Source of the DNA: Thermoproteota archaeon
Lineage (GTDB): Archaea > Thermoproteota > Thermoprotei_A > Sulfolobales > NBVN01
Assembly (NCBI GenBank): GCA_030550455.1
Contig: JAUQPH010000004.1
Span: forward strand, 1 to 64,000
DNA: 64,000 bases
Direction of reading: 5' to 3'
Shown here one piece after another: positions 53,277-61,619 of the stretch (positions are counted from its first letter, which is position 1; each line of letters starts with the position of its first letter). The position numbers and the translations under genes were made by a program. The notes beneath the pieces are model-generated. The model saw nothing but the letters and a program-made list of their open reading frames with translations. It had not been told where the DNA came from and searched no databases.

Positions 53277-53678
53277 TTACTCGCCAATGTACATTAGGGA
53301 CACTATAGAGATAATTAATAAAATGGAAGTAAAGCCTATGAGGAGGTCTACTATAAACATGTAGAAGAACACACCTGACTTCAGGATCATGATTAATGTT
53401 TCAAGAGCTGCTCTAACTCCGTATAGTTCCCTTATGTAGCCCCATACAAGGTAGTACACTATATTTAGTAGAAACGACCCGAGGACTGCCACAGCAGTTC
53501 CATTTGAGAACATCTCGCCGTAGGATGCGCCCTTATTTAGAGAGGCCTTAATCAAAGTAATTGAGGCAACTAAGCTTCCAATAGCGGTTGCGGCCATTTT
53601 AGGAACTACAAGTGTGGATAGTATTGCTCCTAAAACCATTATCGAAGAGCACACCAAAATAAGGATAATCCTTCTCAA
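53277..53678 (-). CDS. Small membrane protein, unknown
   Basis: The protein of 133 residues has four hydrophobic helices: IILILVCSSIMVLGAILSTLV, AATAIGSLVASITLI, VAVLGSFLLNIVYYLVWGY and IVDLLIGFTSILLIISIVSLMYI. Between helices 2 and 3 lies a short polar loop (KASLNKGASYGEMF). No family is recognised. It lies downstream of the second peptide transporter cluster on the same strand but 77 bases beyond the last permease, so a shared transcript is uncertain. Confidence 0.55.
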   Translation of the reverse strand: MRRIILILVCSSIMVLGAILSTLVVPKMAATAIGSLVASITLIKASLNKGASYGEMFSNGTAVAVLGSFLLNIVYYLVWGYIRELYGVRAALETLIMILKSGVFFYMFIVDLLIGFTSILLIISIVSLMYIGE

Positions 53679-53754
53679 ATTCTTCTCCTACCTATTAATC
53701 TAGGAAAACCAGCATTTAACCCTTAGATACCCAGCTAAGAGATATCGAACTGAG

Positions 53755-55380
53755 TCACCTCTTAAGTCTCGGGTTAGCTATCTCGTCGAGTGCCATACCT
53801 ATCATAACGAAGCCTATTCCAAACAGTATGAGCCCCAACATGGGAGGAAGTATCCACCACCAAGCGTTATGTAGTAGAGCACCTCTATAGTATGCCTCGT
53901 TTATCATCCTTCCCCAGGTAGGTGCTTCAGGGTCTCCGAAGCCGAGCAACTGTATCGATGCCTCTAGATATACTGCTGCGGGTGCCCTCGTTACGATTCT
54001 ATATACCAAGAAAGGTAGTAGCTGAGGAGCTAGATGTTTCATCATTATTCTCCACTCACTTGCTCCAAGAGCTCTAGCGGCCTCAACAAAAGTGCTTGCT
54101 CGTAAAGTCATAGTCCACTGCCTGATGATTCTCGCGCCTCCCTGCCAAGAGAGTAGCACTATGACTGTGTAAATCGTCCAGAGATTTCTCCCGAACGTTA
54201 AACCAACAACTATTATGAGGGGTATAGTAGGTATGAAGTTCATTACGTCCACTAGGAAAGTTATTGCGTGGTCTAGGCTTGTGTCTGCTCTATAGCCTGC
54301 GATAAGCCCTACAACAAGCGATATGAGGTTGGCAAGTGTTGCTACAGTGATTCCTACAGCTATAGCCGACCTAGACCCGTAGAGGTACTGAGTCCAGACG
54401 TCATTGCCGGCGGCGTTTGTTCCAAGAACACCGAATGCCTCACCCTTGATCCACAGCTTGACCTGGTCGAGCCTGACCTCCAGGGCTCCCTTGCTGCACT
54501 GCATTAGGAAGTCATTCGGGTTGCAGTAATACGTGATGTTTATTAGAACGCGTATTTTAGTGTCTTTTTCGAGGATGAGGTCGCGTAATGCATTTACCAT
54601 ACTGAATTCTTGCGATATGGCGTCCTTAACCCATGGATCGCTTATTTCAGTTATGTACTTCTGCTGAATATTCCTGACTAAGTTAGGGAGAGTAACCAAG
54701 GTTCTGCAGGTAACGGGACCTCTGTGGTATGGGTAAAGAGCGGCTACTTTTGTCGTTACTAAATCGTACAGTGAGTAAATACCCTTAGGTACTTCAAGAA
54801 CGTACTCTCGCCCCGATGCTAGTGTGGATTTTACGACGTACTTGTCCCCTCTGGCCAGGAGATCTTCGTTTAACAGAATAACCTCGACGTTGTACCAAGC
54901 TTCACCTACTCCAGGAGGATACGTCGCATTAAATATGATGTCGATTTGTGCTTGTCTAGCTGGTCTATAGGGGTAGTACACGTAGTCGTTAGACATCAGT
55001 AAGACACTTGCTTTACCTTCACCGCGAATCTCTATCTTAGTAACTTCATTAGTACTTGCTGCGATAACTACGTCTCCTGAGACCTTCTTGTCTAAGATAC
55101 TAAACACGTTAAAGCTTTTGACTATGTTCCTAGGTACGTCCGGAGGAGCTGCCCACTCCGGAATAGCGAAGTCTGCGGCCACAACTTCTCTTGAGAGAGG
55201 AGAGTATGGTGTTAAAGCTGATGCGAAAATGCCGGGAACCGCTAGGATAGCGATTAGGGCGACGCCTCCTAGGAATGACTTTTTCTTCAAGACGAGCCTT
55301 AAGAGAGTTTCACTATAGCTTGAACCTCTAGCTGTAAGTTGTGTAGGCTTAGAAGATATACGCTTACTCATGTTACCCAC
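53755..55380 (-). CDS. Oligo/dipeptide ABC transporter permease, DppC type with large extracellular insertion
   Basis: The protein has 541 residues and the same layout as the permease at 17497: a first helix (FLGGVALIAILAVPGIFASALTPY), about 290 inserted extracellular residues, then LGTNAAGNDVWTQYLYGSRSAIAVG and the DppC core. The EAA motif region is AARALGASEWRIMMKHLAPQLLPFL, and the end is IGMALDEIANPRLKR. It overlaps the DppB gene upstream by 8 bases. There is no ATPase gene after it; the next gene is an unknown membrane protein. Confidence 0.9.
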   Translation of the reverse strand: MGNMSKRISSKPTQLTARGSSYSETLLRLVLKKKSFLGGVALIAILAVPGIFASALTPYSPLSREVVAADFAIPEWAAPPDVPRNIVKSFNVFSILDKKVSGDVVIAASTNEVTKIEIRGEGKASVLLMSNDYVYYPYRPARQAQIDIIFNATYPPGVGEAWYNVEVILLNEDLLARGDKYVVKSTLASGREYVLEVPKGIYSLYDLVTTKVAALYPYHRGPVTCRTLVTLPNLVRNIQQKYITEISDPWVKDAISQEFSMVNALRDLILEKDTKIRVLINITYYCNPNDFLMQCSKGALEVRLDQVKLWIKGEAFGVLGTNAAGNDVWTQYLYGSRSAIAVGITVATLANLISLVVGLIAGYRADTSLDHAITFLVDVMNFIPTIPLIIVVGLTFGRNLWTIYTVIVLLSWQGGARIIRQWTMTLRASTFVEAARALGASEWRIMMKHLAPQLLPFLVYRIVTRAPAAVYLEASIQLLGFGDPEAPTWGRMINEAYYRGALLHNAWWWILPPMLGLILFGIGFVMIGMALDEIANPRLKR

Positions 55381-56401
55381 CTGTCCTTATTCTCGGGTCA
55401 ACAAGTACTAGTATAATCTCGGCGACAAATAAGGAAACTACGTTTAGAAGTGCTGAGATAGTGAAGAAGGCAGACATTACCGGGAAGTCCCATGTTTGTA
55501 GAGCAACGTATGAAAAGCTAGCTATTCCAGGCCAGTTACATATTATTTCGAATATTATCGATCCACCGAATATGTCAGGTATTGTGTAAGCTAGTGACAT
55601 AACTAAGGGGGGTCTTACATTGGGAATGACGTGCCTACTCAGCGCAGTCTTCTCGTCTAGACCTTTAGCTACCGCAGTTACGTAGTAGTCTTGACCCATT
55701 TCTGATACTACTAGCTGTCTTATGTAGTATATCCAGCCACCGGACCAGGCGATTAGTGCTGCTAGTAGCATTGGTGACATATACCAGAGTAAGTACCTAA
55801 ACTGCTCCCAGTCTCTAATACCTATCTCAGGAGCTCTAACCGGAAGTGGGAAGATCTGTAAGTTCCAGTAGATCCTGGGCAGGTAGGCTAGACCGTAGTA
55901 TATAAGGAGTAGCACCAGCCAGCCCGGTAGTATTCTGGAGACAACCGATGTCTGAACTATTACGGAATCTAGAGTTTTACCTCGATGTTTTGCCGATATG
56001 ATCCCGAGGTAGTACCCAATTACTATTGGCAGAATCGTTGATATCGTGTAGAAAGACAAAGTATAGGGAAGCCTGACTGCTATCTCATTTAAGACCGGCT
56101 GCTGCGTATAGACGGAAACACCAAATTGAAACATCACAACACTTCTTAAGTACCTGAAGAGTTGGTCAGGAATGAGTGGTCTATCGAGTCCATACGTCCT
56201 TATGGCTTCATCGATCCAGAATGTGAACCTTGGGTCTTCTCCCGTCCTTCTCAGAGCTGCTAAGAGAGGGTCAGCGTGCATGTCTCCCCCCGCTGCTAAG
56301 ACGGGCAGTACTCTAACGACTATAAAGTAGAGAATTATGACGGCGAAGTAGGTAGCTAAGAGTCGAACACCTGTTTTGGCTATGAACCTACCGGCACCCA
56401 A
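55373..56401 (-). CDS. Oligo/dipeptide ABC transporter permease, DppB type
   Basis: This permease of 342 residues starts with TGVRLLATYFAVIILYFIVVRVL, has the EAA motif VTAVAKGLDEKTALSRHVIPNVRPPL and ends in ILVLVDPRIRTGG, the DppB/OppB hallmark. It lies 148 bases after the binding-protein gene and overlaps DppC by 8 bases. Compared with the protein at 16428 the helices are similar in number, but the loop after helix 1 differs. Confidence 0.9.
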   Translation of the reverse strand: MGAGRFIAKTGVRLLATYFAVIILYFIVVRVLPVLAAGGDMHADPLLAALRRTGEDPRFTFWIDEAIRTYGLDRPLIPDQLFRYLRSVVMFQFGVSVYTQQPVLNEIAVRLPYTLSFYTISTILPIVIGYYLGIISAKHRGKTLDSVIVQTSVVSRILPGWLVLLLIYYGLAYLPRIYWNLQIFPLPVRAPEIGIRDWEQFRYLLWYMSPMLLAALIAWSGGWIYYIRQLVVSEMGQDYYVTAVAKGLDEKTALSRHVIPNVRPPLVMSLAYTIPDIFGGSIIFEIICNWPGIASFSYVALQTWDFPVMSAFFTISALLNVVSLFVAEIILVLVDPRIRTGG

Positions 56402-56549
56402 GATCAGGCACCCACCTAAAGTGTATTAGATGTTTATAACCTTTATAGCTTCAAAATTTTTATTTAGCTAATTTGCAATATTATACACAGCAGGAAGGTC
56501 AAAGTGCATATAAAGAGGTAAAGTTAAAAAATTGTTTATGTAGTTAAAC

Positions 56550-58916
56550 CTACTTCCTCCTAACTCCTAATGCTATACCTAGTGCTACTACCGAAAGAGC
56601 GACTGCACCGTAAGACATGGTAGCTGTCGAAACTCCAGTAACGGCTTCAGCCATTTTAGATACCGACTCTGAAGACGCGATCGCTATTACAGGGGTAGCT
56701 ATTTTCATTTCAGGTGGCGATAACGAAATCGCAGGTGGTGGCGATATCTCTACAGGTGGGATACCTGGTATCTCGATGATAACGGTTGGAGGTCTCTCGA
56801 TGGTGGGACCTACTGGACCGGGACCGACAACAGCACCGACAGTTATTTTTGCTGTGTACTTGTTATCTACAGACCATAGCATAATAGGTTGCTCTGCGTA
56901 GAATTCGATAGTGTAAGTTCCGGCTCTAAGACCTGGTACCGTGGCTTCATATACTCCAGCACCGACATGAGTAGCCGTAAGAGTCAGAGTCATTGGCCCA
57001 GAGATCTTTATTGTGATTGAGGCGTTAGTAGCTCTATTGCCTAAGTAATCTGCTAAAGTGATACTCAACTTAAATGGTTTGCCCTCATCAGCAGCACTTG
57101 GGATGCTGACTTCAGCGAACTTAACGGTTCTATCTGGATGCCTCCAGTAATACCACGGGTTCCAGACGAACTCTGTGTAGGCCGGCTCTCTCTTAACTAG
57201 CACCCAAGGTCCAGCACCTATCATAGCAGTTAGTCCTGGAATGAACGGGTGCGGAGCCTTAGCAGGGTCCATAAGCGGGTCGGGAAGTCTTTCGAATATA
57301 TGCTTTGGTAGTATCCTTAAGTCTTTGTAGTAGTATCTATCTGCCCAGCCTAGCTCATCGAAGTATAGTTCTACTGTAGTTTTGTTTATCTTTCTGATTT
57401 CGAGAAGCATATCTATGTCAGGTCCATAATATCTTCTCGTCTTTAGCTCCTTACCGAACTTAATGAGAGTGTACTCTATGTCGTCCACGGTCATCTCAAC
57501 GCCATCTTGCCATCTAATGCCCTCGAAGAGCTTAATTGTTATCCTCACCGCCTCTCCATCTGGAGCTGCTGGGTACTTTACCTTCTCAGCCTTGTAGTAT
57601 TCAAAGAACACTGAGACCTTATTTTCTTCGTCGTACATGTTCGGTGGGTAAGAATACGATAAGGCAGGATAGACGCGCGCTATAGCATCAGCTTCGGTGG
57701 TCCATCGATAGGTTGCCGGATGGTACGTTCCTACATCAGCTGAGTGATAGTATACGAGAGTGCCTCCGAACTTCCTGTCTTTGTACCTAACGGAACTCCA
57801 CCAGAACCACGAAGTATCTGTCGGGAGCTCAGCTGGTGGCGCATATACGAGTATTATGGTCGACCTATCGAGCTTTCCGTCAAATGCTGTTATACCTACT
57901 GAAGTATAAGTTGGTATCCATGGTATAACCTCCTTAACGAGTATTTCCTGAGCTTCCCAAGCCCACTTGATCGCTTCGTCGATGCTATCGGCGAAGATAA
58001 ACTTATCCAGTATTTCGTCTAGCTTGCTATTGTTAACTTTATACTCGTTCCAGCCTCCAGGTCGCAGTTCTCGACTGTGGAAGAAGTAATAGAGAAACGT
58101 TGGGTATCTAGCGAAGCTCCACCCTGACACCCAAGATGGAACGGTTCCAGCTGCTCTAGCAGCATCTAGCTCGATAGTGCTGACGGGCTTAACTCTTACC
58201 CTTAAGCCTATCTTCTCCGCCTCCGACTTGATGTACTGCGCTATCCACCAATACGTTGGTGAAGTTGCTTCAGGAAGTACCCATATCTCCCACTCAACTA
58301 CTCTGTTACCCTCTCGCGGGTCGCACCAGGCCGGTTTGCCATCAGGTGCTGTACATGGGACGAACACTTTAGCTAGTAGCTCCTTTGCTTTCTCGGGGTC
58401 GTATGGGTACAGCTTCTCGAAGTCAGCGTTCGGGTTCATGAAGCGCCCGTGTGTTGGGGGAACAATGGTAGTGCACTTAATCGCTATCCCCCTTAGTGGT
58501 GACTCAGAGATCATCCTGTTCCTATCCCATAAATGTGCGAGAGCCTGCCTTAGCTCAAGGTACTTTACTGGCCATAGTTGAGTGTTAAACCTTAGGTGAC
58601 CACTCGATGTGGTGCCGGCAGTAAAGATTATGTGAGCGTCTGGTCTGTTCCGCCTGACTCTATCTAAGTCAGCAGCAGTAACACCAGTAATAGAGATCTC
58701 TCCTGCTTCGAATGCTAGCAACCTCATGGTGTAATCCTTCATCAAGGGCATAGCTAGCTTATCTACGTGCGGGCCATACCTAAACCAGTAATCCCCCAAG
58801 TGAGCTTCGTCTGGTGGTGGAGGCGGTAAGCTTGTAGCGCTTGCTGACTGAATTAATCCGAGAACTATTGCTAATGCTATTAGAGTTGTAACTATCTTTA
58901 TAGGGGTCTTCAGCAT
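56550..58916 (-). CDS. ABC transporter peptide-binding protein, family 5, membrane anchored
   Basis: The protein has 788 residues: signal peptide (VTTLIALAIVLGLIQSASA), a Pro-rich start, binding domains with YWFRYGPHVDKL, LRFNTQLWPVKYLELRQALAHLWDR, LFEGIRWQDGVEMT and WNPWYYWRHPDRT, an Ig-like domain near residue 610 (NASITIKISGPMTLTLTATHVG), a Pro-rich linker, and a C-terminal helix (GAVALSVVALGIALGVRRK). It is the intact paralogue of the frameshifted gene at 395-2862. It is first in the minus-strand cluster with DppB and DppC. ATG is preceded by GGTGAT. An inverted repeat sits over the likely TATA box. Confidence 0.92.
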   Translation of the reverse strand: MLKTPIKIVTTLIALAIVLGLIQSASATSLPPPPPDEAHLGDYWFRYGPHVDKLAMPLMKDYTMRLLAFEAGEISITGVTAADLDRVRRNRPDAHIIFTAGTTSSGHLRFNTQLWPVKYLELRQALAHLWDRNRMISESPLRGIAIKCTTIVPPTHGRFMNPNADFEKLYPYDPEKAKELLAKVFVPCTAPDGKPAWCDPREGNRVVEWEIWVLPEATSPTYWWIAQYIKSEAEKIGLRVRVKPVSTIELDAARAAGTVPSWVSGWSFARYPTFLYYFFHSRELRPGGWNEYKVNNSKLDEILDKFIFADSIDEAIKWAWEAQEILVKEVIPWIPTYTSVGITAFDGKLDRSTIILVYAPPAELPTDTSWFWWSSVRYKDRKFGGTLVYYHSADVGTYHPATYRWTTEADAIARVYPALSYSYPPNMYDEENKVSVFFEYYKAEKVKYPAAPDGEAVRITIKLFEGIRWQDGVEMTVDDIEYTLIKFGKELKTRRYYGPDIDMLLEIRKINKTTVELYFDELGWADRYYYKDLRILPKHIFERLPDPLMDPAKAPHPFIPGLTAMIGAGPWVLVKREPAYTEFVWNPWYYWRHPDRTVKFAEVSIPSAADEGKPFKLSITLADYLGNRATNASITIKISGPMTLTLTATHVGAGVYEATVPGLRAGTYTIEFYAEQPIMLWSVDNKYTAKITVGAVVGPGPVGPTIERPPTVIIEIPGIPPVEISPPPAISLSPPEMKIATPVIAIASSESVSKMAEAVTGVSTATMSYGAVALSVVALGIALGVRRK

Positions 58917-58941
58917 ATCACCCCAATAGAGTTTGACTTTA

Positions 58942-58970
58942 AGCTTTTAAACGTTAAAGCAGTAAAAGCT
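58942..58970 (-). promoter_or_regulatory. Inverted repeat over the promoter of the peptide-binding protein gene
   Basis: AGCTTTTA (58942-58949) and TAAAAGCT (58963-58970) form a perfect 8-bp inverted repeat. On the minus strand it includes TTTAAAAGC, the best TATA-like sequence, 26 to 50 bases before the ATG at 58916. A repressor bound there would block TBP. Operator function is inferred from position and symmetry. Confidence 0.45.
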
Positions 58971-59065
58971 ACCAACGTTCATGTACGCGCTGTCGAACTA
59001 ATGCGAGTCCGTTTACACTCGACAGATTAAGATACGAGCTTATTTTCCTTGGGTAGCGGATCTAC

Positions 59066-59392
59066 GTGATGGTTAAGAGGAGGAGGTTGATATTTAAGGA
59101 GGTATACGGGGACAGCATTGCTTTGGGAGTTAAGGTAGCTACAGTTAGGCTAAACAGTAGTGTAAAGGTCGGCGAGGTTGTAGACGTTTTTGCTGGAAGA
59201 AGCTACTTAGGTAGCGCAGTAATAACTGGTGTAGAGGTTAAGAAGGTTTCCCAGCTAACAGACGAGGATGCTAGGCTCGACGGTTTTAGAAGTAGAGATG
59301 AGTTAGTTAGAGAGTTAAGGAGTATCTATGGAAGGAGCCTTACTGACACAACAGAAGTTAAAGTAATTAAGTTTAAGCTACTCGGGAGGTGA
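59066..59392 (+). CDS. ASCH domain protein
   Basis: The small protein of about 107 residues fits the ASCH (PUA-like) fold: RRLIFKEVYGDSIALGVKVATVRLN, VGEVVDVFAGRSYLGSAVITGVEV, and LTDEDARLDGFRSRDELVRELRSIYG. ASCH domains bind RNA or modified nucleosides, and some are RNases or amidohydrolases. The start is GTG 59066 or ATG 59069. It is followed after 10 bases by the UPF0200 kinase-like gene, so these probably form one unit. Confidence 0.8.
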   Translation: MMVKRRRLIFKEVYGDSIALGVKVATVRLNSSVKVGEVVDVFAGRSYLGSAVITGVEVKKVSQLTDEDARLDGFRSRDELVRELRSIYGRSLTDTTEVKVIKFKLLGR

Positions 59393-59402
59393 GGTCGAGC
59401 TA

Positions 59403-59960
59403 TTGGTTAAAGCCATAGTCTGCGTTACCGGGATGCCGGGGTCCGGAAAGACTCTAATAGCTAAATTCCTTTCCAATAGCTTAGGTGCTTACGTGAACAT
59501 GGGGGATGTAGTTAGGTCTAAGGCGGCTGAGCTAGGTATAGAACCTACGTCAGATAACCTAATGAGACTCGCAGTAGAGCTAAGAAAGTCTCTTGGGTTA
59601 GATGCTGTCGCTAGAGAGGCCGCAAAGAACTTCCCGAACTCAAGTGAAGTTGTAGTTGTAGATGGTGTGAGGAGTCTTGACGAAGTGAGGTTTTTCTCCA
59701 GTATCGCACACACGGTTGTGGTAGCTGTACACGCATCACCTAAGACAAGGTACGAGAGGTTGAGAAAGAGAGGTAGAGAGGACGACCCTACAGCATTCAG
59801 TAAGTTCTTAGATAGAGACTCTAAAGAGCTTGAGCTAGGTATAGGGTCAGTTATAGCTCTTGCAGACGTCATGGTTGTCAACGAGGATAGGGATGCTCGC
59901 GACGTATGCTTAGAGGCTCTCAAAAGAGTTCGAGAGGCTTTGGGGAGTGTTCTTACTTAG
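59403..59960 (+). CDS. UPF0200-family P-loop nucleotide kinase-like protein
   Basis: The Walker A motif is GMPGSGKT near the start. The middle has NMGDVVRSKAAELGIEPTSDNLMRLAVELR, VVVDGVRSLDEVRFF and a lid-like RYERLRKRGREDDP. This equals the UPF0200 family of archaeal adenylate-kinase-like or dephospho-CoA-kinase-like proteins. The substrate is unknown. The last codons overlap the next gene by 14 bases, giving close translational coupling. Confidence 0.85.
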   Translation: MVKAIVCVTGMPGSGKTLIAKFLSNSLGAYVNMGDVVRSKAAELGIEPTSDNLMRLAVELRKSLGLDAVAREAAKNFPNSSEVVVVDGVRSLDEVRFFSSIAHTVVVAVHASPKTRYERLRKRGREDDPTAFSKFLDRDSKELELGIGSVIALADVMVVNEDRDARDVCLEALKRVREALGSVLT

Positions 59961-60381
59961 AGTAGAGGTTGAAGTTAGACCTACGGAAAGCTCAGATAGA
60001 GTCTCAAGAGCAGTTAAAAACATGCTCGACGTCGATCTTGTAGAAGTAGAGCTCTCCGAAGGCTACAAGCTCCTAGTTGGTGAGTCAAACAGCATCGAGG
60101 CTCTTAGAAAACTCCATCAGTCCCTTCGGCAGCAGAGAATACTGGACTCAGCTAGAGCTTATATGCTGAAGAACAGCAGGGGCAACAGCCTCGAGCTTAA
60201 ACTACATAAGCAAGCGGCTTTCGCAGGTCACGTATCTTTGGTAACATATGATGAAGAATCACCTCTAGGTCCAATACGCATTCTAGTGATCTCAGATAAG
60301 ATAGGCGAACTGATTGACTGGCTTGCGCCACCTACTTCTCAGGGGAGACCACTATGGGAGAAGCCTCCGCCTAAGGTATAG
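59947..60381 (+). CDS. UPF0201-family protein
   Basis: The protein of 144 residues matches UPF0201 (COG1931): LRVEVEVRPTESSDRVSRAVKNML, ALRKLHQSLRQQRILDSARAYML, and SLELKLHKQAAFAGHVSLVTYDEESPLGPIRILV with DWLAPPTSQGRPLWE at the end. The family is found in most archaea, usually next to UPF0200, as here. Function unknown; RNA binding is possible given the fold resemblance to ribosomal protein L5-like domains. The start is GTG 59947, inside the previous gene. Confidence 0.85.
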   Translation: MFLLRVEVEVRPTESSDRVSRAVKNMLDVDLVEVELSEGYKLLVGESNSIEALRKLHQSLRQQRILDSARAYMLKNSRGNSLELKLHKQAAFAGHVSLVTYDEESPLGPIRILVISDKIGELIDWLAPPTSQGRPLWEKPPPKV

Positions 60382-60441
60382 GTTTTGCTACCCACTGAGA
60401 GTATAAAAATTGCTCTCCTAACTGCATACTAGGTGTAAGTA

Positions 60442-60570
60442 TTGAGTAAGTTTGTAAAGTGCGAAGAGCAGTGTAGGTCGGTGTGTTATAGTAGTAATGA
60501 AAGCTTCTTTGACTGTGTTAATGAGTGTATAAAGATCTGTCTAGCTAACATCGCAGGAGAGTTTTCTTAG
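60442..60570 (+). CDS. Tiny cysteine-rich protein (42 residues)
   Basis: The TTG start at 60442 has AGGTG 6 bases upstream and TATAAAAA about 40 bases upstream. The protein has two CX3CX3C runs, KCEEQCRSVC and DCVNECIKIC, separated by nine residues, and ends in AGEFS. Two helices each with three Cys at every fourth position could form a helical hairpin held by disulfides or bind a metal cluster. No family is recognised. Its last 30 bases overlap the 3' end of the radical SAM gene on the other strand. Confidence 0.65.
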   Translation: MSKFVKCEEQCRSVCYSSNESFFDCVNECIKICLANIAGEFS

Positions 60571-61479
60571 TAGGTCTCTGATTGGTGGGATTAGGTCTGT
60601 AGTAGGGAAGTTGTAGGGTTCCCCCTTGGGGGACTCGGTATAGTATGGCCTATTACACATAGGACACCCACTAGTCAATAGGGCCATAGTTACTTCACTC
60701 AGGCTGCTTAACTTGTCTTCGTGAACACACATTCTATTTAAGTCCACGAGCTCCTCGACGGGCAGTCCACTAGCTACCGCATAGTTGATTATTTGAACTA
60801 TCCTGTAGTACCTTAAGGATGGTCTAGGCCAGCTCTCAGCGGAAGTACCTTTAACGGGTGTAAACGCAAATAAAGATACAGCACCACCTACACTATAAAC
60901 CTGCTTAATTGTTTCCGTGATCTCTTTTAGAGTCTCACCGAGCCCCACTATTAGGTGAACCACCACCCTACCTCGACCGAATACACTGACGGCTTTACTT
61001 ATGAAGTCTAAGTATACACCGTAGGGGTACGGCTTGTTCACTCTAGTGGCTATACTAGGTGTCGCAGCATCGAGGCCTACACCTAGGTAGTCGACTCCCT
61101 CTTGCTTAAAGAGCTTTAAATCTTCGTCAGGTATTGGTGTAGTAGACAGCGAGATCTTGAGCCCATAGTGAGACAGTGTTCTCACGACCTCGTGGAGTTC
61201 AGCGATGAAGTCTGGCTTAATAACGGACTGTACGCAAGCTCTACTGAAAACTCTAGCTAACTTAGGTGCTACATCCTCTAGGCTTACCGCAGGCCAGACC
61301 ACTCTCGAAAGAAAGTCCTTGCTGGCTATGGACTGAGATGACTGAGCGCAAAAGTAGCAACCACCGAGACAGCCTCTGTCACTGTATTGAAGAAGGTAGG
61401 CAACCCCGGGTCGAACTAAGGTCTTAGTATCTACTTCACCAATAGCCGCCAGAGTCCCTATAGACGCTCTAATCAGCAT
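60541..61479 (-). CDS. Radical SAM protein, possible archaeal lipoyl synthase (LipS-type)
   Basis: The radical SAM cluster is CX3CX2C at C37, C41 and C44 (RGCLGGCYFCAQS). SAM-contact region LIVGLGET and the barrel are normal. A second Cys set is at the C-terminus: C272 and C275 (CPMCNRPYYTESPKGEPYNFP), with an earlier Cys in NRMCVHED, enough for an auxiliary iron-sulfur cluster. Biotin-synthase-like archaeal proteins of this type include LipS1 and LipS2, which together make lipoate. The presence of gcvH and lplA/lplB makes this attractive, but only one such gene is seen here, so the role is inferred. Confidence 0.7.
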   Translation of the reverse strand: MLIRASIGTLAAIGEVDTKTLVRPGVAYLLQYSDRGCLGGCYFCAQSSQSIASKDFLSRVVWPAVSLEDVAPKLARVFSRACVQSVIKPDFIAELHEVVRTLSHYGLKISLSTTPIPDEDLKLFKQEGVDYLGVGLDAATPSIATRVNKPYPYGVYLDFISKAVSVFGRGRVVVHLIVGLGETLKEITETIKQVYSVGGAVSLFAFTPVKGTSAESWPRPSLRYYRIVQIINYAVASGLPVEELVDLNRMCVHEDKLSSLSEVTMALLTSGCPMCNRPYYTESPKGEPYNFPTTDLIPPIRDLLRKLSCDVS

Positions 61480-61565
61480 CTACTTCCCCCACTAAATCTG
61501 TAAGAACGTAAAACAACTTGCGTTCTTCGAAACAACCTTAAAGCTAAGGGATAGAGTAGAGTTGA

Positions 61566-61619
61566 ATGACGGATGAAGTGCTTATTTTGTTGGATCATGT
61601 AGCTAAAGAGGTGTTCTAA
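61566..61619 (+). CDS. Possible 17-codon leader peptide before the M14 gene
   Basis: ATG 61566 to TAA 61617-61619 encodes MTDEVLILLDHVAKEVF, ending at the base before the GTG start of the peptidase gene. Its last codons hold GAGGTG, which is the ribosome-binding sequence for that GTG. It could couple translation or be chance. Low confidence. Confidence 0.25.
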   Translation: MTDEVLILLDHVAKEVF

